This document shows positions 19,091-26,851 of a stretch of 64,000 nt of DNA, piece after piece. The notes under the pieces were generated by a model. The model was given only the letters and a program-made list of their open reading frames with translations, made no database searches and had not been told where the DNA came from. Origin of the DNA: Achromobacter insuavis. Lineage in GTDB: Bacteria; Pseudomonadota; Gammaproteobacteria; Burkholderiales; Burkholderiaceae_B. Both the position numbers and the translations under genes were made by a program. The stretch is taken from positions 1-64,000 of the forward strand of contig NZ_CADIJR010000004.1 in NCBI RefSeq assembly GCF_902859645.1, in the 5' to 3' direction. Position 1 is the stretch's first letter. Each line of letters opens with the position of its first letter.

Positions 19091-19387
19091 ATGCCCTACA
19101 TCATCGAAACCTTCGACAAGCCCGACCACCAGGCCATGCGCCAGCAGCATCGCGCCGCGCATCTGGAATACCTGGACGCCAACAAGCACCTGCTGCTGGC
19201 CTGCGGCGCCAAGCTGCAGGATGACGGCAAGGACCTGGGCGGCGGCCTGTACATCGTCGACCTGGACACGCGCGAGGCCGCGCAGCAGTTCATCGACGCC
19301 GATCCCTTCGCCCAGGCGCAGCTGTTCCAGCGCGTGACCATCACGCGCTGGCGCAAGGCCTACATCGACGGCACCTGCCACCTGTAA
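19091..19387 (+). CDS. YciI-like alpha/beta-barrel protein
   Basis: 98-aa YCII-domain protein. The conserved His in the N-terminal AMRQQHRAAHLEYLDAN and the C-terminal ADPFAQAQLFQRVTITRWRKAY (Asp-Pro-Phe motif) are the hallmarks. YciI-family folds are distantly related to muconolactone isomerase, and some members act as dehydrochlorinases or isomerases in aromatic pathways. It lies 12 bp after catC and before pcaD, so an accessory step on a lactone intermediate is plausible but not shown. Confidence 0.8.
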   Translation: MPYIIETFDKPDHQAMRQQHRAAHLEYLDANKHLLLACGAKLQDDGKDLGGGLYIVDLDTREAAQQFIDADPFAQAQLFQRVTITRWRKAYIDGTCHL

Positions 19388-19442
19388 TCGCCACGCGGCC
19401 GCCTCCGGGTGGCCGCGCTTTCATTCCCCGAGGATTTTCCGC

Positions 19443-20222
19443 ATGTCTTACGCCGATCTCAGCCAGGCACGGCTGTTCTACGTCATCGATGGCCCCGCCG
19501 ACGCGCCGGTGCTGGTGCTCTCCAATTCGCTGGGCACCAACGCCGACATGTGGGCGCGCCAGGTTCCCGCGCTGAGCAAGCACTTCCGCGTGCTGCGCTA
19601 CGACACCCGCGGCCACGGCAAATCCTCGATCCCCGACGGCGAATACAGCTTCGCGCAGCTGGGCAACGACGTCGCCGAACTGCTGGCGCACCTGGGCATC
19701 GAACGCGCCCACTTCTGCGGCCTGTCGATGGGCGGCCCCACCGGCCTGTGGCTGGCGCTGAACCGGCCCGAGCTGATCGGCAAGCTGATCCTGTGCAACA
19801 CCGCCGCGCGCATCGGCTCGGCCGAAGGCTGGAGCGCCCGCATCGCCGCCGTGGCCGAACAGACGCTGGAAAAGATGGCCCCGACCCTGGTCGAGCGCTG
19901 GCTCACCGACGGCTACCGCGCCGCCGAGCCGGGCCTGTCGCAGGTGCTGGTCGACATGCTGCGCCGCACCTCCGACGCCGGCTACTCGGGCAACTGCGCC
20001 GCGCTGCGCGACGCCGATTTCCGCGAACAGGTGTCGGCCATCAAGGCGCCGACGCTGGTCATCAGCAGCACCCACGACCTGGCCGCCACGCCCGCGCAGG
20101 GCCAGGAACTGGCCGGCGCCATCAACGGCGCGCGCTACCTCGAACTGAACACCTCCCACATCTCCAACTGGGAACAACCGGAAGCCTTCACCCGCGCGGT
20201 GGTCGACTTCCTCGCGGAGTAA
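19443..20222 (+). CDS. pcaD: 3-oxoadipate enol-lactonase
   Basis: 259-aa alpha/beta hydrolase that opens 3-oxoadipate enol-lactone to 3-oxoadipate. Seen: SNSLGTNADMWARQVPALSKHFRVLRYDTRGHGKS, nucleophile elbow GLSMGG (about residues 94-99), acid in STHDLAATP and catalytic His in NTSHISNWEQP. This is strongly PcaD/CatD-like. It follows the YciI-like gene by 55 bp and is 3 bp before the cyclase gene. Confidence 0.94.
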   Translation: MSYADLSQARLFYVIDGPADAPVLVLSNSLGTNADMWARQVPALSKHFRVLRYDTRGHGKSSIPDGEYSFAQLGNDVAELLAHLGIERAHFCGLSMGGPTGLWLALNRPELIGKLILCNTAARIGSAEGWSARIAAVAEQTLEKMAPTLVERWLTDGYRAAEPGLSQVLVDMLRRTSDAGYSGNCAALRDADFREQVSAIKAPTLVISSTHDLAATPAQGQELAGAINGARYLELNTSHISNWEQPEAFTRAVVDFLAE

Positions 20223-20225
20223 GCC

Positions 20226-21266
20226 ATGCAGCGCTGGACCCATCGGCCCGAAGGCTCCAACTGGGGCGACTTCGGACCCGACGACCAACTCGGCCGCCTC
20301 AATCTCATCACCGAAGAGCAGGTCCTGAAAGGCGCGCGTGAAATCCGCGCCGGCAAGACCTTCTGCCTGTCGCTGCCGCTGGACCTGCCCGGCGGCAACG
20401 TGCTCAACCCGCGGCGCCATCCGCCGCAGTTGAGCCCGACCCGGCTGGCCGACACGCCCTACCTGAACTTTCCGCTGCGCAACGTCAACCCGGACGCGGT
20501 CGACGTGCTGAGCGACGACCAGGTGCTGCTGTCGATGCAGTACTCGACGCAATGGGACGCGCTGGCGCACGTCGGCGCGCTGTTCGACGCCGACGGCGAC
20601 GGCAAGCCCGAGCTGCGCTACTACAACGGCTACCAGGCCGGCGTCGACGTCATCGGCCCAGCCGACGGCGACCACACCGGCTGCGGCTGCAACAGCGGCG
20701 GCCCCTCGGCCGCGCTGAAGCTCGGCGTCGAGAACCTGGCGCAGAAAGGCATGCAGGGCCGCGGCGTGCTGCTGGACCTGGCGCGCGACTACGGCCCCGG
20801 CCGCACCCTGATCGGCCACGCCGAGATCCAGCATGTGCTGAAGACGGACGGCATCGAGATCGAGCCCGGCGACATGCTGGTGCTGCGCACCGGCTACGCC
20901 GAAGCCGTGGTCGCCATGGCCGGCAAGCCCGACGCCGAGGTGCTGCACACCTACGGCGCCGCGCTCGACGGCACCGACGCCGCGCTGCTGCAGTGGATCA
21001 CCGACAGCGGCATCGCCGCCATCTGCGCCGACAACTACGCCGTCGAAGCCTATCCCGCGCGCGAGAAGACCGGCCCGCGCGCCATGCTGCCGCTGCACCA
21101 CCACTGCCTGTTCAAGCTGGGCCTGCCTCTGGCCGAGCTGTGGTACCTGAAGGACCTGGCCGAGTGGCTGCGGGCCAACGGCCGCCACCGCTTCATGCTG
21201 ACGGCGCCGCCGCTGCGACTGCCGCACGCGATCGGTTCGCCGGTCACGCCGATCGCCACGGTGTAG
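20226..21266 (+). CDS. Cyclase-family metal-dependent hydrolase
   Basis: 346-aa protein of the cyclase/kynurenine-formamidase-like superfamily, long form. Seen: N-terminal RWTHRPEGSNWGDFGPDDQLGRLNLI, a WDALAHVG segment in place of the usual HxGTHxD metal motif, GRGVLLDLARDYG, GDMLVLRTGY and a late LPLHHHCLFKLGLPLAELW. Members are Zn/Mn hydrolases acting on formamides, lactones or cyclic ketones. It starts 3 bp after pcaD, so it is the last gene of the pca-type operon. It is not a standard beta-ketoadipate enzyme, and its substrate is unknown. Confidence 0.8.
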   Translation: MQRWTHRPEGSNWGDFGPDDQLGRLNLITEEQVLKGAREIRAGKTFCLSLPLDLPGGNVLNPRRHPPQLSPTRLADTPYLNFPLRNVNPDAVDVLSDDQVLLSMQYSTQWDALAHVGALFDADGDGKPELRYYNGYQAGVDVIGPADGDHTGCGCNSGGPSAALKLGVENLAQKGMQGRGVLLDLARDYGPGRTLIGHAEIQHVLKTDGIEIEPGDMLVLRTGYAEAVVAMAGKPDAEVLHTYGAALDGTDAALLQWITDSGIAAICADNYAVEAYPAREKTGPRAMLPLHHHCLFKLGLPLAELWYLKDLAEWLRANGRHRFMLTAPPLRLPHAIGSPVTPIATV

Positions 21267-21292
21267 GCGCGCCCCGCGGGGAACGCGCAGAA

Positions 21293-21326
21293 AAAAGCGC
21301 CGGTCCGTTCAACGGCCGGCGCTTTT
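21293..21326. terminator. Bidirectional terminator
   Basis: AAAAGCGCCGG (21293-21303) and CCGGCGCTTTT (21316-21326), with flanking A- and T-runs. It lies between the convergent cyclase gene (+) and PsiF-like gene (-) and can serve both. Confidence 0.85.
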
Positions 21327-21351
21327 CCATTGCGCGGATTCAACGCTGTGT

Positions 21352-21723
21352 TCAGCCCTTCAGGCAGGTGCTCATGAAGGTCTTGCGCTTGTCGCCGGTC
21401 AGCTTCTGCTCGCCGGCCTTGGCGTTGCAGTCCTTCATCTTCTGCTGCTGCGGCGTCAACTGCTTGGCGGGCGGCGGCGCCTCGCCCTTCAGGCAGGCGC
21501 TCATGTACGTCTTGCGATCATCGCCCTTCTTGCCCTCGGCCGACTTGTTGCAGTCGGCCATGCGCTGCTGCTGCGGGGTTGGCGTCTTGGCGGCAGGCGT
21601 GGCGGCGGGCGCGGGGGTCTTGGCGGGTGCGGGCGTGGCGGCGGGCGTCTGGGCGTAGACGGCGCCGAAGCAGCTGGCGGACAACACGATGGCCGAAGCC
21701 AATTGGCTAGTACGGGAAAGCAT
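21352..21723 (-). CDS. Secreted PsiF-repeat protein
   Basis: 123 aa. A signal peptide (LASAIVLSASCFGAVYA, cleavage near AQT) is followed by a Pro/Ala/Thr-rich linker and two PsiF-type repeats, each with the pattern TPQQQ(R/K)M-DCN...-GD(D/K)RK-(Y/F)MS-CLKG. Two conserved cysteines per repeat suggest disulfides in the periplasm. E. coli PsiF is phosphate-starvation inducible; its function is unknown. ATG 21723 has the strong Shine-Dalgarno GGGAGGAA. Confidence 0.85.
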   Translation of the reverse strand: MLSRTSQLASAIVLSASCFGAVYAQTPAATPAPAKTPAPAATPAAKTPTPQQQRMADCNKSAEGKKGDDRKTYMSACLKGEAPPPAKQLTPQQQKMKDCNAKAGEQKLTGDKRKTFMSTCLKG

Positions 21724-22183
21724 GAGTTCCTCCCTTGATCGCCCGTCGGCGCCAATCTGGCGCACGCCCGGGCCGCAAGATCCGCCGGCCAAGTTGCCGG
21801 CGTGGTCATCATCGGACAAAGCCGCACGCTTCGCAAGCGCCGAAAGGACAACAAATGCTAACGCCGCCGCGATCATTCAGCTTATAGAAAGGTGCTCCGG
21901 CGGCCGCCATTTTTCCCGCGAAAACCGCACGCCGTCCCCCCGCGCCACCGCGCCTAAATCCCGCCTAAACCGCCTGAAACGCCCGCAAGTTGGAGACATT
22001 CCGATGCACTTGTGGCATCCGCAGAGGAATCTGCGGCTATCCCCTGCAACCTGTTACCCATTCATCCCTTTGGGCCGTTGTGCCCGGGTCGGGAAAGGTG
22101 TGAGATAGACGCATGCCCCCGACACGCGACGCCAGAGACCGCGGCGAAGGCAACCCGGTAGCCGGGCCCCACAGGAGACCGTC
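21724..22183. other. 460-bp intergenic region with a GGAA-loop hairpin
   Basis: This is the divergent promoter region of the PsiF-like gene (-) and the small secreted protein gene (+). At 22019-22036 CCGCAGA-GGAA-TCTGCGG forms a 7-bp stem with a GNRA-type tetraloop and no T-run, about 150 bp before the plus-strand start, perhaps in its leader. Nothing else distinct was seen. Confidence 0.4.
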
Positions 22184-22519
22184 ATGAAAACCGCCCTTGC
22201 CTTCCTCGCATTGCTGGCCGGCCTGACCGGTGGCGCGCAGGCGCAAAGCCTGTACGGCGTCACGCTGGGCAACATCCAGGCCATCCGCGACACCAACGAA
22301 AACGTCTCCACCATCACCGGTTCGCTCGCCAACCAGTCGGCGCGCGCCGTCAACTACGTCATGCTGACTTTCGTTCTCTACGACGACCAGGGCCGCGAGA
22401 TCGGCCGCGTGCGCGACGACGACATCGGCCCGCTGGCGCCGGGCCAGATCAAGATGATCCGCGCCATCACGCCGCTGCAATTCGCCAAGGTCACCGCCCT
22501 GGACATACGCGCTCGGTAG
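22184..22519 (+). CDS. Small secreted FxLYD-like protein
   Basis: 111 aa. A signal peptide (KTALAFLALLAGLTGGAQA, cleavage before QSL) precedes a compact beta-sandwich-like domain. The segment NQSARAVNYVMLTFVLYDDQGREIGRVRDDDIGPLAPGQ resembles FxLYD/DUF3426-type domains, which describe how a residue stretch varies between bound and free states in secreted lipoproteins. There is no lipobox cysteine. It has its own RBS (CAGGAGACCG) and a following hairpin at about 22530-22550. Function unknown. Confidence 0.7.
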   Translation: MKTALAFLALLAGLTGGAQAQSLYGVTLGNIQAIRDTNENVSTITGSLANQSARAVNYVMLTFVLYDDQGREIGRVRDDDIGPLAPGQIKMIRAITPLQFAKVTALDIRAR

Positions 22520-22570
22520 GCGAAAAACCCTTATCTGGATAGGGTTTAGTCAAGCCGGCGTCAGCCCAAT

Positions 22571-22625
22571 TGTGGGAAAATTCCACAGCCGACTCGACAA
22601 AAGGGGCTTCCACACGAAGCCCCTT
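22571..22625. promoter_or_regulatory. Palindrome and stem-loop upstream of the carbonic anhydrase gene
   Basis: TGTGGGAAAATTCCACA (22571-22587) is a near-perfect palindrome that could bind a dimeric regulator. AAGGGGCTTC / GAAGCCCCTT (22601-22610 / 22616-22625) is a 10-bp stem with a 5-nt loop, either a terminator for the upstream gene or part of the carbonic anhydrase leader. Confidence 0.4.
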
Positions 22626-22683
22626 GTTGCGTCTGCCGGCACGCCGGCATGCCCGGCCTCGTTACCAAGGAAGTGAATAGATC

Positions 22684-23334
22684 ATGTTTCCCAAAAGACT
22701 CACCGAAGGCTATCAGTCCTTTCTCGCCGGCCGCTTCCACTCCGAACGCAGCCGCTACGAAAAACTGGCCGAAACTGGGCAAAGCCCGGAAATCCTGATC
22801 ATCGGCTGCTGCGACTCGCGCGTCTCGCCCGAAGCCATCTTCGACGCCGGCCCCGGCGAGATGTTCGTAGTGCGCAACGTCGCCAACCTGGTCCCGCCCT
22901 GTGACCCCGACTCCGAATCCTCGTACCACGGCACCAGCGCCGCCATCGAATTCGCGGTCAACGGCCTGAACGTCAAGCACATCGTCGTCCTCGGCCACGC
23001 CTCCTGCGGCGGCATCCGCGCCTTCTTCGACGACGCCAAGCCCCTGACCAAGGGCGACTTCATCGGCAAGTGGATGTCCCAGATCGCGCCCGTCGCCGAC
23101 GAACTCGGCCCCGGCGGCGACGACCGCGCCGCCAACCTCAAGCGCCTCGAACTCGCCGTCATCGGCCACAGCCTCAAGAACCTGATGACCTTCCCGTCCA
23201 TCCGCCGCCGCGTCGAAAGCGGCGAACTGGAACTGCACGGCACCTACTTCGGCGTCGCCACCGGCGTCCTGTTCCTGCGCGACGCCGCCACCGGCGAATT
23301 CAGCCCCTGCCTGGAAACCGGCCTCCCCAACTGA
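22684..23334 (+). CDS. can: Beta-class carbonic anhydrase
   Basis: 216-aa zinc enzyme that interconverts CO2 and bicarbonate, supplying bicarbonate to carboxylases such as PEP carboxylase. Zinc ligands are visible: C42 and D44 in GCCDSRVSPE, H105 and C108 in GHASCGG. The dimer-facing Asp-Arg dyad lies in the same CxDSR motif. Length is typical for the plant-type/E. coli Can clade. ATG 22684 (MFPKRLTEGY) matches the family start. Confidence 0.94.
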   Translation: MFPKRLTEGYQSFLAGRFHSERSRYEKLAETGQSPEILIIGCCDSRVSPEAIFDAGPGEMFVVRNVANLVPPCDPDSESSYHGTSAAIEFAVNGLNVKHIVVLGHASCGGIRAFFDDAKPLTKGDFIGKWMSQIAPVADELGPGGDDRAANLKRLELAVIGHSLKNLMTFPSIRRRVESGELELHGTYFGVATGVLFLRDAATGEFSPCLETGLPN

Positions 23335-23518
23335 TCGCTCCGCGAACGCGGCGGCCCCGCCGCCGCGTGCACTGCCACACGCCAAGCGCACCGCATGATC
23401 GCCGGCGCAACGTCATTGCCACCGCAACGCCGCCGCCAGCGCAGAACCATCACCCGCGCCCCTCACCCCCAACGCGCAGCGTCATCCCTCCGACGCCAGA
23501 CACCCAAACGCCAAAAAA

Positions 23519-23541
23519 GGCCGCCCGCGCGGCCGCCTTTT
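23519..23541 (+). terminator. Probable terminator downstream of can
   Basis: GGCCGC (23519-23524) pairs with GCGGCC (23529-23534) and continues loosely through an A6 run on the left and TTTT on the right (23538-23541). It lies about 190 bp past can, so long 3' RNA would result. Confidence 0.55.
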
Positions 23542-23637
23542 GGCGACCCCGCAAGCCCCTCCCCCACCCCCGATTGTTGGCAAGAACGCCAAGCAACCAG
23601 CCCGCCCCAACGACGGCCGTTAAGTCTCATCGCGAGC

Positions 23638-23793
23638 GGGTGACGGGGCAGGCGGGGGATGGCGGGGCGTGTAGATGCGCCCGAGGGAAACCGTAGGGAG
23701 CCGAAGGCGGACGAGGTTGACGACGGGGAAGTCCGGAGCGAACGCTCCGGACCGCAATCGTAGCCCCGCCATCCCCCGCCTGCCCCGTCACCC
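23638..23793. repeat. 156-bp element bounded by perfect 31-bp inverted repeats
   Basis: The 31 bases at 23638-23668 are the exact reverse complement of 23763-23793. Inside, GTCCGGAGCG (23731-23740) pairs with CGCTCCGGAC (23743-23752). The middle (23669-23730) is purine-rich. No open frame of note and no T-run. It sits between the 3' ends of two convergent genes (can and the GntR gene). Confidence 0.75.
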
Positions 23794-23825
23794 GCGCCTA
23801 AAGAACCCAACCGCCAACAATCCCC

Positions 23826-24503
23826 TCAAACCCGATAGGCCTGCGCCAACCTCTCATAATTATTCTTAAGAATGATCCCCGCATAATAGACATGCTCCCG
23901 CATCAGATCCTCAGCCCGCGCTCCATCCCGCGCAATAATGGCATTGACGATCCGATGATGATCATCATGCGACCGCAGAATGATCCCGTGGTCCTCCCAC
24001 AGGATGATCCGATCCGACGCATACGGAATCGCCTGCGCCTGCGTCGCGAACCGCTTCACCCACGGATTGCCCGCCGCCTCCAGGATCCCGTTGTGCAAGG
24101 TGATGTTGACCTGCTGATACGGCAGATGGTCCTCCGCCAGCAGCACGCCCTTGCCGAGAATGCGGTCGCCTTCGTCCAGGCAGTTCTTCAGCACCGCCAC
24201 CGCGTCATTCGACAGGCCGCGCAGCGCCGCCTGCCGACAGGCCAGGCCCTCGAGCGCCGCGCGCACCTCGTAGGCCGCCACGATCTCGGCGATGTCATAG
24301 GCCCGCACCGTATAGCCGCGCTTGGGCAGATGCTCCAGCAACCCCTCGTTGCCCAGCGTCGCCAGGGCCGCACGCACCGGCGTGCGCGACACCCCCAGCT
24401 TCTCGGCCAGCGGGATTTCCTCCAGACGGGCCCCGGGGCTGAACTTGCCATGCAGCACCCAGTCCCGCAGCGTATCGGTCACGTGTTGAGATAGCGTATC
24501 CAT
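23826..24503 (-). CDS. GntR-family regulator (FCD domain)
   Basis: 225-aa FadR-subfamily repressor. The N-terminal winged helix (RLEEIPLAEKLGVSRTPVRAALATLGNEGLLEHLPKRGYTV) is followed by an all-helical FCD ligand domain with metal-binding-type His residues in DDHHRIVNAIIARDGARAEDLMREHV. ATG 24503 is chosen over an upstream frame extension that crosses the operator. It is divergent from the SDR/ABC-transporter operon (205 bp), which it probably represses through TGTATACA sites. Ligand probably a small carboxylate or pathway intermediate (inference). Confidence 0.9.
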   Translation of the reverse strand: MDTLSQHVTDTLRDWVLHGKFSPGARLEEIPLAEKLGVSRTPVRAALATLGNEGLLEHLPKRGYTVRAYDIAEIVAAYEVRAALEGLACRQAALRGLSNDAVAVLKNCLDEGDRILGKGVLLAEDHLPYQQVNITLHNGILEAAGNPWVKRFATQAQAIPYASDRIILWEDHGIILRSHDDHHRIVNAIIARDGARAEDLMREHVYYAGIILKNNYERLAQAYRV

Positions 24504-24511
24504 GCCCGCAT

Positions 24512-24640
24512 TGTATACATGAAGAATACATGCGACACCGCCCCTTACCACTGCGCTAGGGCTTTCCCCAATGAGAACGATCAAGGCCACCGCTCAACTA
24601 CGGGAAATCCCCTATACCTGCCATCCCTCCATGTATACAT
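24512..24640. promoter_or_regulatory. TGTATACA operators of the GntR regulator
   Basis: TGTATACA occurs at 24512-24519 and again within ATGTATACAT at 24632-24639. A partial third copy, ATACAT, lies at 24526-24531. These perfect palindromes are placed at the regulator start and 70 bp before the SDR gene, fitting autoregulation plus operon control. Confidence 0.65.
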
Positions 24641-24708
24641 AATCGCCAAAAATTCAGATCAGCGGACGCCCCTTCCAAGGCAGGCGAATCCGCGCAACAG
24701 GAGACAGC

Positions 24709-25500
24709 ATGTCCAATGTATCCACGCCGGCCGCGGGCCCGGCCCCGCGGCTCGCGCTTGTCACCGGCGGCGGCGGCGGCATCGGCGCCACCATCTGCCA
24801 GGAGCTGGCCCGCGCCGGCTACCGCGTGGTGGTGTCGGACGTGGATGCCCAGCGCGCCGGCCGCGTGGCCGATGAACTCGGCGCGCCGCACAGCGCCCAT
24901 GCCTTCGACGTCAGCGACGAAAACGCCGTCGAGACGGCGTTCGACCAGATCGAACAGGCCCACGGCCCCATCGCCGTGCTGGTCAGCGCCGCCGGCCTGC
25001 TGCTGTTCCAGGCCAACGGCGAACGCCCGCTGATCAAGGACACCACGCTCGACATCTGGGAACGCAGCTTCGCCGTCAACGCGCGCGGCGTGTTCCTGTG
25101 CGGCCGCGCCTACCTGCGGCGGCGCGAAGCCGCGCCGCTCCAGCACGGCCGCATCGTCACCTTCACCTCGGTCGCCGCGCAGCTGGGCGGCTATCGCTCC
25201 AGCGCCTCGTACATCGCCGCCAAGTCCGCCGTGCTGGGCCTGACCAAGGCCATGGCGCGCGAATCGGCGCACCTGGGCGTCACCGTCAACGGCATCGCGC
25301 CGGGGCTGATCGACACCGACATGCTGCGCAGCACCGTCACCAGCAGCGGCGCGCTGGCGGCCGCGGCGCAGGCGATTCCGCTGGGCCGCATCGGCACGGT
25401 GGACGACGTCGCCGCGGCCGTGCGTTTCCTGGCCTCGGAAGAAGCGGGCTACATCACCGGCAGCGTCATCGACGTGAACGGTGGCTACCGCATGCAGTGA
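24709..25500 (+). CDS. SDR-family oxidoreductase
   Basis: 263-aa classical SDR: TGGGGGIGATI cofactor loop (about residues 20-30), catalytic Ser in TFTSVAAQLGG, YIAAK, and a C-terminal GRIGTVDDVAAAVRFLASEEAGYITGSVIDVNGGY. It resembles FabG-type alcohol dehydrogenases acting on cyclic or chain alcohols. It is first in the operon led by the GntR operators, 78 bp before the binding-protein gene. The substrate is probably what the following ABC system imports. Confidence 0.86.
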   Translation: MSNVSTPAAGPAPRLALVTGGGGGIGATICQELARAGYRVVVSDVDAQRAGRVADELGAPHSAHAFDVSDENAVETAFDQIEQAHGPIAVLVSAAGLLLFQANGERPLIKDTTLDIWERSFAVNARGVFLCGRAYLRRREAAPLQHGRIVTFTSVAAQLGGYRSSASYIAAKSAVLGLTKAMARESAHLGVTVNGIAPGLIDTDMLRSTVTSSGALAAAAQAIPLGRIGTVDDVAAAVRFLASEEAGYITGSVIDVNGGYRMQ

Positions 25501-25578
25501 ACCCAATCCGGCGGCATCGCCGCCACGCAGCAACGCGCCATGGATAAAGGCGCGCACTCAAAAAACGGGAGACAAACC

Positions 25579-26790
25579 ATGAAGCACCTTCGCCGCCACG
25601 CGGCCGCCGCGCTATGCGCCCTTGCCCTGGGCGCCTCCGCCCAGGCCCAGCAGGAACCCGGCATCACCGACAAGACCATCCGCATCGGCCTGTTCGCGCC
25701 CCTCTCGGGCAGCGGCATGGCCTACGGTTTCGACGTGCTGAACGCCGCCAAGATGTGGTACGCCAAGGTCAACAGGGAAGGCGGCATCAACGGCCGCCAG
25801 ATCGAACTGGTGATCGAGGACGACCGCTGCAACGCCAATGACCTGGTGGCGGCCGTCAAGAAGCTGACCGAGCAGGACAAGGTGTTCCTGCTCAATGGCG
25901 GTTCGTGCTCGGCCGCCGTGGTGGCCGCGCGCGAATACGTCGAGCGCGAGAAGGTGCCGCTGGTCATGCTCAACGCCTCCGGCGACGGCGCGCTGTATCC
26001 GCCGTCCAAGTACATCTACGGCGCGTTCTCGATCTCGCAGCACGCCGTGGGCGGCTCGATGGTGCAGTTCGCCAATGAGCACCTGAAGGCCGCCAAGATC
26101 GGCTACATCAACCACGACGACGCCTACGGCGGCTGGAACCTGGAAGCCGCGCAGGCCCAGGCCAAGCAGCTGGGCAACGTGAACCTGCAGGTGCAATCGG
26201 TCAATCCCAATATCACCGACGTCACCGCGCCGATGCTCAAGATCCGTGCCGGCAACCCGGACGTGCTGTTGCTGACGACCTATGCCCGCCCCGCCGCGCT
26301 GATCATCAAGAAAGCGCAGGAACTGGGCTGGAACAAGCCCATCGTGCTGGCCGTCAACGGCACCGCCGACCTGAAGCAGCTGGTCGAGAACGTCGGCAAC
26401 AAGGACGCCTTCAAGAACGTCTACATCCAGGAAGTGCTGGCCGACGTGCCCGGCGGCTCGAAGCTGACCTGGGTCTACGACATGTACAAGCAGGCCTATC
26501 CGGACCTGGCCGCCAAGCCTGGCCACCCGCAGACCTACATGCCCTACGGCCTGCCGCCGGCGATGGCGGTGGTCAACGCCCTCAAGGCCGCCGGCCCGCA
26601 GCCCACCCGCGAGAAGGTGCTGGCCGCGCTGGAGACCATGAAGTTCGATTCCGGCGTCATGGCCGGCCCGATCGAGTTCGGCCCGAACGACCGCGCCGCG
26701 CAGGAATCGGCCATCTACATCAAGTTCGACGGCACCAACATGTCGCTCGTGCCGGGCGCCTTCAAGAGCGTCTGGCAGTACCAGCCGTAA
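25579..26790 (+). CDS. ABC transporter substrate-binding protein, Liv type
   Basis: 403-aa periplasmic binding protein (type I fold, branched-chain amino-acid-like). A signal peptide KHLRRHAAAALCALALGASAQA is followed by ITDKTIRIGLFAPLSGSGMAYGFDVLNAAKMW. In Burkholderiales such proteins often bind aromatic or alicyclic acids rather than amino acids, and the surrounding dehydrogenases point the same way. ATG 25579 has RBS GGGAGAC. It belongs with the four following transporter genes. Confidence 0.9.
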   Translation: MKHLRRHAAAALCALALGASAQAQQEPGITDKTIRIGLFAPLSGSGMAYGFDVLNAAKMWYAKVNREGGINGRQIELVIEDDRCNANDLVAAVKKLTEQDKVFLLNGGSCSAAVVAAREYVEREKVPLVMLNASGDGALYPPSKYIYGAFSISQHAVGGSMVQFANEHLKAAKIGYINHDDAYGGWNLEAAQAQAKQLGNVNLQVQSVNPNITDVTAPMLKIRAGNPDVLLLTTYARPAALIIKKAQELGWNKPIVLAVNGTADLKQLVENVGNKDAFKNVYIQEVLADVPGGSKLTWVYDMYKQAYPDLAAKPGHPQTYMPYGLPPAMAVVNALKAAGPQPTREKVLAALETMKFDSGVMAGPIEFGPNDRAAQESAIYIKFDGTNMSLVPGAFKSVWQYQP

Positions 26791-26851
26791 CCGCCGCCAC
26801 AGGCCAGGTCCGCGCCGCGGCGCAGCGCCGCGCGGACCGCCGGAGACCATC

